47,601 nucleotides of DNA. Source: an uncultured Lachnospiraceae bacterium (GTDB lineage: Bacteria > Bacillota > Clostridia > Lachnospirales > Lachnospiraceae). Each line of letters opens with the position of its first letter. The stretch's first letter is position 1. Position numbers and translations under genes: made by a program. Where the stretch lies: positions 1 to 47,601 of the forward strand of contig CAMWLG010000021.1 of NCBI GenBank assembly GCA_947175035.1, given 5' to 3'. Of the stretch, positions 24,872 through 34,215 are shown piece after piece. The notes under the pieces were generated by a model. It had not been told where the DNA came from and made no database searches. It worked only from the letters and a program-made list of their open reading frames with translations.

Positions 24872-26317
24872 ATGGCGGGAATAGGAGTTAAGTTAAATAA
24901 AATATACGGGAAGCATACGATTACCACCAATTTGTTTGGTTTCGGTTATAGTACGATGATTACCATAGCACCGATGTTTCTGGTCATTTTGGCGGTGATG
25001 GCCATGCAGTGGGTGCTGGGAGTTTCCAAGGTGGGGTATGCGGACAGGGAGTTGTATTCCTGCACGGTTTTGTATATTTTTATCTTTGCGCTTCTGACGG
25101 CGTCGCCTTTTAATGCGGTGTTGTCCAGATATATGTCGGATGTGATCTACCGGGAGAGCTTTGAGGACATTCTGGCCTGTTATTATCTGGGGCTGTTGAT
25201 GAATATCGTCCTGAGCTGTATGCTTGGTATTCCCTTCTGTATCTGGGAGTATGTGGTGGGCCATGTGACGCTGCACTATGTATTGGGCGGGTACTGCGGT
25301 TATATCTCGCTGGTGCTGGTATTTTATTCCATGCTGTATCTGTCCATCTGTAAGGATTACAATAAGATCTCGTTCTTCTTCCTGATCGGTATGGCGTTTA
25401 CGGTTCTTGCGGCGTTTGTGTTGGTGAAGTTTCTTCGTTGGGAGGTTACTTTCGGGATGCTGGTCGCGCTGGATTTGGGATTTTTGCTGATCGGGAGTCT
25501 GGAGTTTGCTCTGGTGAGAAGTTATTTTAGGGAAAACAGCGGGAATTACAGGGAAGTGCTGGAGTATTTTAAAGTGAACTGGCAGCTTGTACTCACGAAT
25601 TTTTTGTATAGTCTGGGGCTGTTTATTCATAACTTTGTGTTCTGGACCACGGACATGCACATGGTGGTGGCCAAGTCCTTTGTGTGTATGACTACTTATG
25701 ACATGGCAACCTGTATCGCCATGTTCACCAATATCTCCTCCAGCGTGATTTTCATCTCGGGGGTGGAGATGCGGTTCCATGACCGGTATAAGAAGTATTC
25801 GGAGGCGGTAATCGGCGGAAGGGGAATGGACATTCGCAATGCAAAGCTCCGCATGTTCGAGCAACTTGCGGATGAGTTGATGCGGCTGGTACGCATCCAG
25901 TTTATCGTGTCAGTGGTGCTGTTTTTCCTGTGCATCGTCTTTATGCCGCAGATGGGGTTCGGCGGGCTTGTCATGCAGATTTATCCCTGTCTGGCGGCGG
26001 GTTATTTCATTTTGTTCACCATGTACGCAGCCATGATCTTTCTGTATTATTTTAACGATTTGAACGGGGCGTTGGCCACGGCGGGCAGTTTTGTTCTGGT
26101 GACGCTTCTTGTGTCAATCCGGGCCACCCATTTCACACCCATCTGGTACGGCGTGGGGCTGATTGCGGGGACGCTGGTGGGCTGGAGCGTGGCATATATG
26201 CGGCTTCGCAACATGGAGAAAAATTTGGATGTGCATATTTTCTGCAGCGGTAGTATTATGAAGGTAGGGCATGGTGTCCAGCCCTCCGGCAAGGTTTATG
26301 AGCACAGCCGGCGGTGA
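24872..26317 (+). CDS. pelG: PelG-like polytopic membrane exporter
   Basis: The 481-aa protein has about twelve membrane helices and starts MAGIGVKLNKIYGKHTITTN with the conserved FGFGYSTMITIAPMF region of PelG. Members are related to MOP flippases and form the inner-membrane pore and synthase partner with PelD, PelE and PelF. The conserved FVFWTTDMHMVV segment, near the middle, is also PelG-like. It is the last of the five Pel genes; DUF2304 and glycosyltransferase genes follow without a terminator. Confidence 0.92.
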   Translation: MAGIGVKLNKIYGKHTITTNLFGFGYSTMITIAPMFLVILAVMAMQWVLGVSKVGYADRELYSCTVLYIFIFALLTASPFNAVLSRYMSDVIYRESFEDILACYYLGLLMNIVLSCMLGIPFCIWEYVVGHVTLHYVLGGYCGYISLVLVFYSMLYLSICKDYNKISFFFLIGMAFTVLAAFVLVKFLRWEVTFGMLVALDLGFLLIGSLEFALVRSYFRENSGNYREVLEYFKVNWQLVLTNFLYSLGLFIHNFVFWTTDMHMVVAKSFVCMTTYDMATCIAMFTNISSSVIFISGVEMRFHDRYKKYSEAVIGGRGMDIRNAKLRMFEQLADELMRLVRIQFIVSVVLFFLCIVFMPQMGFGGLVMQIYPCLAAGYFILFTMYAAMIFLYYFNDLNGALATAGSFVLVTLLVSIRATHFTPIWYGVGLIAGTLVGWSVAYMRLRNMEKNLDVHIFCSGSIMKVGHGVQPSGKVYEHSRR

Positions 26318-26343
26318 GGAAAGAAGGGGAAGGAGGGAATACC

Positions 26344-26736
26344 TTGGAACCAGGAGTGATTTTACAGATTATTCTGATTGCGGTGGGAGGCGTTTTGCTG
26401 GCCACGGTGATATCGTCTCTGGCAAAGCGGAAAATGACAGAGTCATTTTGTCTCACATGGGGATTGATCGCCATCATCATCATTCTGGCGGGATTTTTGC
26501 TGCGGCCTGCGGAGTGGAATAAGTATATCAGCGGCACGGGGATGATGCTTCTTCTGATGATCGGTTTCTGCATCATATACGGCGCATATTTTATGAGCGC
26601 AAAGGTGTCCGATCTGATCAGGAAGAATATGGAGCTGGCTATGCAGGTGTCTCTGCTGAACCATGAGAAGGAGGAACTGCACCGGAGAATTGATGAGCTG
26701 TCCGAAAGAATCGACAAAGAGGGTGACATGGGATGA
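26344..26736 (+). CDS. DUF2304 family membrane protein
   Basis: I chose the TTG at 26344, which has GGAAGGAGG upstream and gives a usual family length of 130 residues; the GTG at 26314 would add ten unlikely residues. Three hydrophobic segments are followed by a coiled-coil tail (VSLLNHEKEELHRRIDELSE). DUF2304 proteins commonly sit beside dolichol-phosphate-type glycosyltransferases in polysaccharide loci, perhaps as membrane partners. A GT4 gene overlaps its stop codon, and a GT2 gene follows that. Confidence 0.8.
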   Translation: MEPGVILQIILIAVGGVLLATVISSLAKRKMTESFCLTWGLIAIIIILAGFLLRPAEWNKYISGTGMMLLLMIGFCIIYGAYFMSAKVSDLIRKNMELAMQVSLLNHEKEELHRRIDELSERIDKEGDMG

Positions 26737-27953
26737 AGAAGAAACTTCTTTTTGTGATCAATACATTGGGGCATGCCGGTGCGGAGACCGCTTTACTGGA
26801 GCTGATGCGGCGGTTGGATCCTGAAAAATATGAGATATATCTCTATGTGCTCATGGGGCAGGGGGAGATGGTGCGGGAGCTGCCCGCCTATGTAGAACTT
26901 TTGAACACCCGGTATGACAACAGCTCTGTGCTGAGCGGGGAGGGCAAGCGGAGACTGCAGGGGAAGGTGCTGCGGGCCCTGTTTTCCCGGGGGACTTTTC
27001 TGAGGCTTGCACCCTATATGACCGCACGGTTGTTCGGGATGATGAAAAAGGGCAGGATTTTGCCGGACAAGCTTTTGTGGAGAGCCATGTCAGATGGGGG
27101 AGAGCGGTTCGCCATGCGCTTTGATCTGGCGGTGGCTTATCTGGAGGGCGGCGCCACCTATTATGTGGCCGATCATGTGGATGCCCGGCGCAGGGCGGCC
27201 TTCGTGCATGTGGATTATGAGCGGGCCGGTTATACCAGAGCGCTTGACCGTGGGTGTTATCTGAAATATGACAGGATCTTTGCTGTGTCCGATGAAGTGA
27301 GGAAGGCCTTTTTGGGCGTTTACCCGGAGTGTGAGGAGAGGACGGATGTCTTTCACAATATCTTGGACGCGGAGGCCATACGGCGCAAAGCGGGAGAAGA
27401 GGAAGTACCGTATTTTGCGGACGGATATCAGGGGATGAGGATCCTGTCGGTGGGAAGGCTCACCGCCCAGAAGGCCTTCGAGGTTTCCATACAGGCGATG
27501 AAGCTTTTGAAAGAGCGTGGAGAGCAGGTTCGCTGGTATGTGCTGGGGGACGGTGACCAGAGGAAGACGCTTGAGGAGCAGGTGCGGCGTCTTGGGCTGG
27601 AGGAGGATTTTGTGATGCCGGGAGCCGTGGACAATCCCTATCCCTATATGGCGCAGGCGGATCTCTATGTGCATGCCAGCCGCTTCGAGGGGAAGAGTAT
27701 CGCCATACAGGAGGCTCAGATACTGGGCAAGGCGATTCTGGTGTCGGACTGCAGTGGCAACAGAGAACAGGTGACGGATGGCGTGGACGGACGGATGTGC
27801 GAGCTGACCCCGGAAGGGATCTGTGAAGGCATTATAGAGCTTCTTCACGACCCGGAGAAACGGGAGAGATTCGGACGGGCGGCGGCAGAGAAAAATGCGG
27901 ACAGCGGGGCGGAACTCGCCAAATTGCTCTCCGTTATGGCGGATGCGAGGTGA
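26733..27953 (+). CDS. GT4 family glycosyltransferase
   Basis: The 406-aa protein has a GT-B fold: an N-terminal FVINTLGHAGAETALLEL glycine-rich acceptor motif and a C-terminal donor domain with ILSVGRLTAQKAFE and SRFEGKSIAIQEAQILGKAIL, the latter with the paired Glu/Glu of GT4 retaining enzymes. It should add a sugar from a nucleotide donor to a lipid-linked acceptor on the inner membrane face. It overlaps the DUF2304 gene by four bases (ATGA) and the next GT2 gene by up to four bases. Confidence 0.9.
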   Translation: MKKKLLFVINTLGHAGAETALLELMRRLDPEKYEIYLYVLMGQGEMVRELPAYVELLNTRYDNSSVLSGEGKRRLQGKVLRALFSRGTFLRLAPYMTARLFGMMKKGRILPDKLLWRAMSDGGERFAMRFDLAVAYLEGGATYYVADHVDARRRAAFVHVDYERAGYTRALDRGCYLKYDRIFAVSDEVRKAFLGVYPECEERTDVFHNILDAEAIRRKAGEEEVPYFADGYQGMRILSVGRLTAQKAFEVSIQAMKLLKERGEQVRWYVLGDGDQRKTLEEQVRRLGLEEDFVMPGAVDNPYPYMAQADLYVHASRFEGKSIAIQEAQILGKAILVSDCSGNREQVTDGVDGRMCELTPEGICEGIIELLHDPEKRERFGRAAAEKNADSGAELAKLLSVMADAR

Positions 27954-28735
27954 AAGCGAGAGTGAAAAAAGACATACTGATTATTATGCCGGCCTACAAT
28001 GAGGGGAAAAACATAGGCGCTCTTCTGGACAAACTGGAGCAGCCAGAGATTGCAGGGATTGCGGATCTGCTGATCATGAACGATGCCTCTAAGGACAATA
28101 CGGAAGCCATCGTGAGGAAAAGGAACCATGCCGTGATCAACCATGTTTTCAATCTGGGATACGGGAGTGGACTGCAGGTAGGCTATAAGTATGCAGTGGC
28201 AAAGGGATATCGCTATGTGATTCAGATGGATGCGGACGGCCAGCATGACGCGAACAATATTGGGACGATTCTGGAATGCTTAAAGACTGCGGACGAGCAT
28301 GGAAAATATCCGGACATCGTATTGGGATCGCGGTTTGTGGAGGGAAGTCCGGAGTATCCGACTTCTCTGGTCAAGAAGATTGCCTACACCCTCTTTCGGA
28401 TTCTGATACGACTGGGGACAGGCACGCGGATTATGGATCCCACCACGGGGCTGCAGGGGCTGAGCAGGAGAGCGTTCTCCTACTATGCTGGGTACAATCA
28501 TTTTGACGACCAATACCCGGACGCCAATATGTTGATGCAGATGCTGCTTCTGGGATTTCGTGTGAAAGAGATCCCCGCGGTCATGCATGTGCGGCGGGAG
28601 GGAGTCAGTATGCACTCGGGCTTAAAGCCCGTGATGTATATGTTTCGCATGATGTTTTGCATCATTGCGGTTTGGATCAGAATCAAACTGTTTCATGTGG
28701 ACGTGGAGGCTATGCATGAGGAAGGTGTTTCATAA
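27950..28735 (+). CDS. GT2 family glycosyltransferase, polyprenyl-phosphate type
   Basis: This is a 261-aa single-domain GT-A protein: IIMPAYNEGKNIGALLDK, MNDASKDNT, the DADGQHD metal motif and IMDPTTGLQGLSRRAF, all typical of dolichol/undecaprenyl-phosphate mannosyl- or glucosyltransferases. It has a hydrophobic segment near the C-terminus that may hold it at the membrane. A GTG at 27962 with GAGGTG upstream is an alternative start. Its neighbours DUF2304 and the large polytopic protein suggest it charges undecaprenyl phosphate with a sugar used outside the membrane. Confidence 0.9.
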   Translation: MKARVKKDILIIMPAYNEGKNIGALLDKLEQPEIAGIADLLIMNDASKDNTEAIVRKRNHAVINHVFNLGYGSGLQVGYKYAVAKGYRYVIQMDADGQHDANNIGTILECLKTADEHGKYPDIVLGSRFVEGSPEYPTSLVKKIAYTLFRILIRLGTGTRIMDPTTGLQGLSRRAFSYYAGYNHFDDQYPDANMLMQMLLLGFRVKEIPAVMHVRREGVSMHSGLKPVMYMFRMMFCIIAVWIRIKLFHVDVEAMHEEGVS

Positions 28736-30026
28736 TTTGTGGGGGGAGCGGGAGAAATGGATTCTGCAGGCGGCGGATCTGACCGAACAGACGAATCCCC
28801 TGTCCAATCCTGCCAGAGGCTGGTATCAGATCTATACGTTTCAGATGGAGAAGGAACCGGATCTGCAGGAGCTGGCCTATTGTCTCGATGTGACACAGAC
28901 ACTGGCGCTGGTGTTTCTGGATATCGGGTTTTACCGGGATACAGATCTGGATTCGGATTGTCTGCGGCGTATGAGAGCGGTACTGCGTTTTTTTGCGGAC
29001 AGTCACAAGGACATCATACTGCGTGTCGCCTATGACCATCAGGGGAGGGCGATGGAACTGGAGCCTTTCACATTTGAGCGAGTGTTGGGGCACATGAAGC
29101 AGTTGGGGGATGTATTGGCGGAATTTTCCCGCGAGATCATAGTCTGGCAGGGGCTCTTGGTGGGAAACTGGGGGGAGATGCACACTTCGCGTTTCCTGTC
29201 TCGGGACAAGCTTCTACAGCTTCTGGATATCCTGTATCACAGCAAGAGTTCCCATACTTTCACAGCGGTGAGGAGGCCCATGTATCATAGGATGCTGCAG
29301 GGAGAAAGAAAAGGCGGCATGGGATTGTTCGATGACGGGATATTCGGATCTGCCAGCGATCTTGGGACGTTCGGCACTTATACGAAAGACGCCGCTGGAT
29401 GGGATGAGGCGTGGAGCCGGGAGGAGGAGCTTACCTTTGAGGAGGAAGTTTGTCAAAGGGTGCCAAACGGCGGGGAAGCCGTGTACGGGGATGACTATAC
29501 GGAAGGCCTCTCCGGAGAACGGATGGTGGTCGATCTGCGCAGAATGCATATCGCATATCTGAACAGCCGGCATGACATGAGGATTCTGGATCTGTGGAAG
29601 AAATGCTCTTTTCAGGGTCAGGGAGCGTGGGCGGGAAGAAGCCTGTACGATTACATAGGCGCCCACATGGGATATCGGTTTCGGGTGAGAGAGGTCACGA
29701 TGTCTCCGGCAAAGGGAGCCGGGAGGGGAATGTATCGGGTGGAGCTTGCGATGGAGAATTGTGGTTTCGGGAATCTCTGTCAGGAGGCGGAGTTGTATTT
29801 GGAGTGGATGGAGGAGGGGCGCTTTCAAAGGCAGCGCCTTGCCTGCGATCTGCGGGAGCTTAACAGCGGATGCACACAGTCTGTGGAATGTGTGATACGG
29901 GGCTGTGAATGTACCTTATATCTGACGGCAAAGCGGAAATGGGACGGCGCGCCCATACGGTTTGCCAATGTGTCCGACGAGGCGGGCAGGACGATTTTGG
30001 GCAGTCTGTGCAGGCAGACGCCATAG
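28716..30026 (+). CDS. DUF4832-type protein, cytoplasmic or non-anchored copy
   Basis: I chose the ATG at 28716, six bases after GGAGG. The 436-aa protein has a TIM-barrel-like first part: NPLSNPARGWYQIYTF, then ALVFLDIGFYRD, IILRVAYDHQG, IVWQGLLVGNWGEMH and a later RRMHIAYLNSRHD. Its C-terminal 90 residues are a beta domain. These are marks of the DUF4874/DUF4832 pair, a putative glycoside-hydrolase-like fold. A paralogue with a membrane anchor lies 2.5 kb downstream. No signal peptide is visible in this copy, which is odd for a surface-glycan enzyme. Confidence 0.8.
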   Translation: MRKVFHNLWGEREKWILQAADLTEQTNPLSNPARGWYQIYTFQMEKEPDLQELAYCLDVTQTLALVFLDIGFYRDTDLDSDCLRRMRAVLRFFADSHKDIILRVAYDHQGRAMELEPFTFERVLGHMKQLGDVLAEFSREIIVWQGLLVGNWGEMHTSRFLSRDKLLQLLDILYHSKSSHTFTAVRRPMYHRMLQGERKGGMGLFDDGIFGSASDLGTFGTYTKDAAGWDEAWSREEELTFEEEVCQRVPNGGEAVYGDDYTEGLSGERMVVDLRRMHIAYLNSRHDMRILDLWKKCSFQGQGAWAGRSLYDYIGAHMGYRFRVREVTMSPAKGAGRGMYRVELAMENCGFGNLCQEAELYLEWMEEGRFQRQRLACDLRELNSGCTQSVECVIRGCECTLYLTAKRKWDGAPIRFANVSDEAGRTILGSLCRQTP

Positions 30027-30032
30027 ACGACT

Positions 30033-32561
30033 ATGGGAGGTATGCAGTTGACTACACTCTATTGGCTTTTGGAATACGGCAAAGTATTTCTGGCATATAT
30101 GTTCATCCTATTTATCTGGCCCTCTGTGGTATTTGGCAAGTTTTTGAAAGGAAAGAGCCTGACCTTCCGGTTCGGGTTCTGTGTCACTTTTCAGAATGTC
30201 CTGATCAATACCGTGGTGTTGCTGCTGGGGCTGATTCATCTGCTGCAGCCTCTGATGGTGCAGATCCTGTTCTATGCCACTTTTTTGTGCGTACTCGTGA
30301 AGGATGTGCATTGGGGGGAGAAGCAGTATAAGCAGTTCCGCCGTCTGCTCAATGGCACCTATGGTGTGAAGAAACTGTTTGCGGATGTGGCGGAGTTGGT
30401 CGGTGGAAAATTGAAAAGAGAATGGGATAAGTTTCTGGAGCTGATGCGGGGCAGATGGTGGGAGTACGGACTGCTCTCCGTGATATTGATCTATGGGGCG
30501 GTCTATTTTTCCTATGGCGCTTTTCAGGATTATTCCTATGGATTTGGCGATATGTATCCGCATAATGCATGGGTATATGGTCTTGCTCAGGGGCAGGTCT
30601 TCTCCGCAGGCGTTTATCCTGAGGGGATGCATTGCTTTCTCTATGCCATGCACACGCTGTTCGGAATCCGTATCTACAGTTGTCTGCTGTTCACCGCGGG
30701 TGTTCACATAGTGATTTTCCTTTTGTCGGCGTATCTTTTGTTCAAGGAAGTGTTTCGCTGGCGTTATACGCCGACGATTGCGCTGGCGGCTTTTCTCACG
30801 GTGGATGTGGTGTGTATTAATGAAATTTACAGCATGTCGCGCCTGCAGTGGACGCTTCCGCAGGAGTTTGGTCTGTTCACGCAGTTTTTGTGCGCGGCAT
30901 TTCTGGTGCGGTATCTGCGGCTGGGGGCTCCCGCGAGGAAGCCGGAAGGCGGCTACATGGCGTTAATCTTTAAGTCCTACCGTCCGATTCACATTCCGGG
31001 GGCGGCCGAACGCCCGCCGGAGTATACCAAAAACTATTGGGACGAGAATCTGCTGGTCTTTCTGCTGGCGCTGGCGGCTTCTCTGGCGATTCACTTTTAT
31101 GTTACCATCATGGCATTCTTCCTGTGTGTTGCCTTTGTCCCGGCAGGGCTGCGCAAGATCCTGGATTCCAAGCGTCTGATACCGTTAGTGGCGGCGGCTT
31201 TCGCCGGGTTTTTTATCGCAGTACTGCCCATGGCGGGGGCTTTGGCCTCCGGTATCCCCTTTCAGGGTTCCATCGGCTGGGCCATGAGTGTTATCAACGG
31301 CACGGAGGGCGAGGGCGGCGGAGAGATTATCGTAGACGATTCCGGCGAGGAGATCACAGGAAATATTTTTGATAGCTTCCGGGAGAATCAGGACAACAAG
31401 AAGTCCGGTGACGCGGAGAGCACGGGACAGTCCGGACAAACCGGGCAGTCCGGACAGCTGTCGCCGGAGCAGGAGTACCCCGGGGCGGAATCATTCAACA
31501 CCAAGACAAAAGTCTCTTTGAGCCAGCGTATGGAACGGCTGGGGGAGGCTTTGTGGAATAAGCTGCAGGCGCTCTATTATGAGGGATATGTGACCTTGTA
31601 TCGTCAGGAGCGGGCCGAACTGATTGTATTCTGGACCATCACAGCGCTCGTCCTCTGGCTGGCGGCCCGGGTATTTCTCACGGGCATCAGTCTGATCAGG
31701 GGAAGTGAGGAGTATGATCCTTCCGGTGTGGACGGATATTTCTCGCTGACCATCTCTTCGGTGTTCTTCATGGCGATGTACTGTGCAGGCAGTCTGGGCC
31801 TTCCCTCGCTGATCGCCGGCTCGAGACTTTGTTCTGTGACGCAGCTTCTGATACTGGGAGTCATGATGATTCCCCTCGATCTGCTGGCGAGTGTGGTCAT
31901 GCCCCGGATGTCGGAATCCATGGTCAGGGCGGTCTCCGTGTTGTGTGTGGCAGCCTTTTATCTGGGGACGATGGTGACGGGAACTTTCCACGGCTATCTC
32001 TATTACGAGCTGACCCGCTACAATGCGGCGGTGATGGTGACTTATTCGGTCACGAACAGGCTTCCGGAAGGCAGCTTTACTGTGGTGTCCACCGTGGACG
32101 AGTTGTATCAGCTCAATCAGTACGGCTATCATGAGGAGGCCATCAAATTCGTGAATCGAAGCGATGACGAGGAGTATTCCTTGCCCTCGGAACATGTGTT
32201 TATTTATGTGGAGAAAAAACCTCTGGAATATGCGCAGAGTCATTTCTTTACGGGGCCCAAATGGCTTGCGTGGGAGAAGTATCCCGCTTATTATGAAACT
32301 TTTGTGAGCCAGTGTCCCGACATCACCTCCTCGCAGATTGCCGAGGAGGGGGAGGTCTATCAGGGAAAATTTGCGGATTCCTCCCGCGTCTATTCCAATC
32401 TGGAGCAGCGTACCATGCTGGAATCCAAGCTGTATCTGTGGTGCAGGGAGTTTGAGCGCCTCTATCCGGGGGAGCTGCACACATATTATGAGGACGACGA
32501 TTTTGTGTGTTATTATATCAGGCAGAATACCCTGAGCCAGTATTCTTTCGGAATTCTGTGA
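30033..32561 (+). CDS. Large polytopic membrane protein of a glycan cluster (glycosyltransferase- or polymerase-like)
   Basis: This 842-aa protein has about twelve to fourteen membrane helices. After helix 4 the exposed loop with DYSYGFGDMYPHNAWVYGL contains acidic residues in the place where GT-C enzymes keep their catalytic Asp, which fits use of a lipid-linked sugar donor. A low-complexity loop near residues 430-480 is Gly/Gln/Ser-rich (TGQSGQTGQSGQ), and the last 150 residues form a soluble domain. The start is uncertain: GGGAGG lies inside the first codons, so a TTG at 30048 is possible. I do not recognise a named family. Confidence 0.65.
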   Translation: MGGMQLTTLYWLLEYGKVFLAYMFILFIWPSVVFGKFLKGKSLTFRFGFCVTFQNVLINTVVLLLGLIHLLQPLMVQILFYATFLCVLVKDVHWGEKQYKQFRRLLNGTYGVKKLFADVAELVGGKLKREWDKFLELMRGRWWEYGLLSVILIYGAVYFSYGAFQDYSYGFGDMYPHNAWVYGLAQGQVFSAGVYPEGMHCFLYAMHTLFGIRIYSCLLFTAGVHIVIFLLSAYLLFKEVFRWRYTPTIALAAFLTVDVVCINEIYSMSRLQWTLPQEFGLFTQFLCAAFLVRYLRLGAPARKPEGGYMALIFKSYRPIHIPGAAERPPEYTKNYWDENLLVFLLALAASLAIHFYVTIMAFFLCVAFVPAGLRKILDSKRLIPLVAAAFAGFFIAVLPMAGALASGIPFQGSIGWAMSVINGTEGEGGGEIIVDDSGEEITGNIFDSFRENQDNKKSGDAESTGQSGQTGQSGQLSPEQEYPGAESFNTKTKVSLSQRMERLGEALWNKLQALYYEGYVTLYRQERAELIVFWTITALVLWLAARVFLTGISLIRGSEEYDPSGVDGYFSLTISSVFFMAMYCAGSLGLPSLIAGSRLCSVTQLLILGVMMIPLDLLASVVMPRMSESMVRAVSVLCVAAFYLGTMVTGTFHGYLYYELTRYNAAVMVTYSVTNRLPEGSFTVVSTVDELYQLNQYGYHEEAIKFVNRSDDEEYSLPSEHVFIYVEKKPLEYAQSHFFTGPKWLAWEKYPAYYETFVSQCPDITSSQIAEEGEVYQGKFADSSRVYSNLEQRTMLESKLYLWCREFERLYPGELHTYYEDDDFVCYYIRQNTLSQYSFGIL

Positions 32562-32569
32562 GGAGGGAT

Positions 32570-34186
32570 ATGGACACAATGAAAGATGACATGACGGAAA
32601 GCGGATCACCGGGAAGGGGCGAATCAAATCAGGGCGGCCGGCCGGGGCTGTTCACCATGCTGCTTCCGGCCGGCGTTCTGCTTGTGGCATGTGTTCTGCT
32701 CGCGGCATGCATTCAGCATCTGAGAGCAGAGCTTGAGGAGAACCGGGAGCATCTGCTGTATGCAAGAGGTCATGGGAATGTGACCGTGGAGCCCCAGCAG
32801 TTTACGGAGTCTGCCAAACCGTTGGACAATCCGGGCAGAGGATTTTATTATATGCACGGATTTCGAATCAATGACGAAGAGACAGATTATCGGGAAGAGA
32901 TTGCAAAGAGATTCTGCCGGGATGAGGATACCAGACTTGCCATGATAGAGGTGAATCTCCAAGCCTACAGAGATCATCCCATATCTTCGGAAGGACTGGA
33001 GAATCTTGAGCGGCTGTTTCAGGCGCTGGAGACGGTGGACAAGCAGTTTATTGTGAGAGTTTTATATGATTGGGACGGAGAGAGCGAGGATTACGAGCCA
33101 GAGGAACTGGAGGTGATTCTGGAACATATAAGGCAGATGGGGCCTGTATTGCGGGCGCACAAGGATATTATTTTTACGCTGCAGGGGCTCTTTATCGGCA
33201 ACTGGGGTGAGATGAACGGGACGGAATTTGCCAATCAGGAGGATATACGAGTGTTGGCGGAGCAGCTCTACGAGGCCATCGGAGGCGAACTCTTTCTGGC
33301 GGTGCGCATGCCCATGCAGTGGCGCATGGCCACGGGGCTGGAATGGCCGCCGGAGGGGACAGAATCGGGTAGAGGAATGTCCGCATCCAGGGATGGTCTG
33401 GCATCGAGACTCGGACTTTACAATGACGGTATGCTGGGGAGCTGGAGCGATTACGGCACTTACGGCGACCAGTCAAAGTTGGAGCATGGATATTTTACCT
33501 ATTGGAACCGGGAGGAAGAGCTGGAATTTCAGGAGGAGCTGTGCAAGTCAGTGCCTATGGGGGGAGAGGTCATCGTGGACAATCTCTACAATGACTTTGA
33601 GAATGCGCTGGCCGATATGAAGCGGATGCATGTGACTTATCTCAACAAGGATTTTGACAAGAATGTGCTGGATAAATGGGCGCGGCATACGGTCTTGGAG
33701 GAGGGGTGCTTTCAGGGGATGGACGGTCTGAGTTACATGGAGCGGCATCTGGGATACCGGCTTCTGATTGCGGATGCGGCCTTGCAGTATGAGATCGATG
33801 AAGATTTGCTGTCCGTTGCCGTGGCGATGCGGAATGTGGGATTTGCTCCTCTGTATCGTGCCGTGGAGGCAAGGTTCTATCTGGTGAACTGCGAGACAGG
33901 AGAGGTGCGTTCCTGCGAGGCGGCCCATGAGCTGGAGAGTCTGAGCGGCGGAAATGATGCGGAGCGGCTGACGACGGTCAGTCTGGAATTCTCCCTTGCG
34001 GGAGAGACGGCCGGACGGTACGAGTTGTATCTGGATATCGCGGACAAAGTATCGGGAGAGAGGATTCTTTTGGCCAACGAGCAGGAGCCGGAGAAATATG
34101 GATATCGGATCGGAGCGGCGGAATTGGAGCCGGTGGAATCGGAATTGCTGGAATTAGAACCGCTGGAATTAGAATCGGTGGAATGA
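32570..34186 (+). CDS. DUF4832-type protein, membrane-anchored copy
   Basis: The ATG at 32570 directly follows AGGAGGGAT. Residues 27-48 form a signal anchor, so the catalytic-looking domain is outside. It keeps the same landmarks as the copy at 28.7 kb: NPGRGFYYMHGF, GLFIGNWGEMNGTEF and KRMHVTYLNKDFD. The C-terminal beta domain is followed by a short acidic tail of pentapeptide repeats (ELEPV/ESELL/ELEPL/ELESV). Being on the two sides of the polytopic protein, the pair probably acts in the same glycan pathway, one inside and one outside. Confidence 0.82.
   Translation: MDTMKDDMTESGSPGRGESNQGGRPGLFTMLLPAGVLLVACVLLAACIQHLRAELEENREHLLYARGHGNVTVEPQQFTESAKPLDNPGRGFYYMHGFRINDEETDYREEIAKRFCRDEDTRLAMIEVNLQAYRDHPISSEGLENLERLFQALETVDKQFIVRVLYDWDGESEDYEPEELEVILEHIRQMGPVLRAHKDIIFTLQGLFIGNWGEMNGTEFANQEDIRVLAEQLYEAIGGELFLAVRMPMQWRMATGLEWPPEGTESGRGMSASRDGLASRLGLYNDGMLGSWSDYGTYGDQSKLEHGYFTYWNREEELEFQEELCKSVPMGGEVIVDNLYNDFENALADMKRMHVTYLNKDFDKNVLDKWARHTVLEEGCFQGMDGLSYMERHLGYRLLIADAALQYEIDEDLLSVAVAMRNVGFAPLYRAVEARFYLVNCETGEVRSCEAAHELESLSGGNDAERLTTVSLEFSLAGETAGRYELYLDIADKVSGERILLANEQEPEKYGYRIGAAELEPVESELLELEPLELESVE
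34120..34183 (+). repeat. Four imperfect 15-base repeats at the 3' end of the DUF4832 gene
   Basis: Units beginning GGAATT or GGAATC and ending in CGGT, TGCT, CGCT and CGGT recur every 15 bases and encode the acidic pentapeptide tail. Such units can change copy number by slippage without breaking the frame. Confidence 0.75.
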
Positions 34187-34215
34187 GGAATGTGATGTGA
34201 GGAGGTGAGGGTGCG

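Noticed and set aside
31491..32627. Long minus-strand reading frames opposite the glycan genes (also 21436-22572, 38681-40153, 24893-25864)
   Set aside because: They are His/Arg/Gln-rich antisense shadows of well-supported genes, without ribosome-binding sites or recognisable domains.
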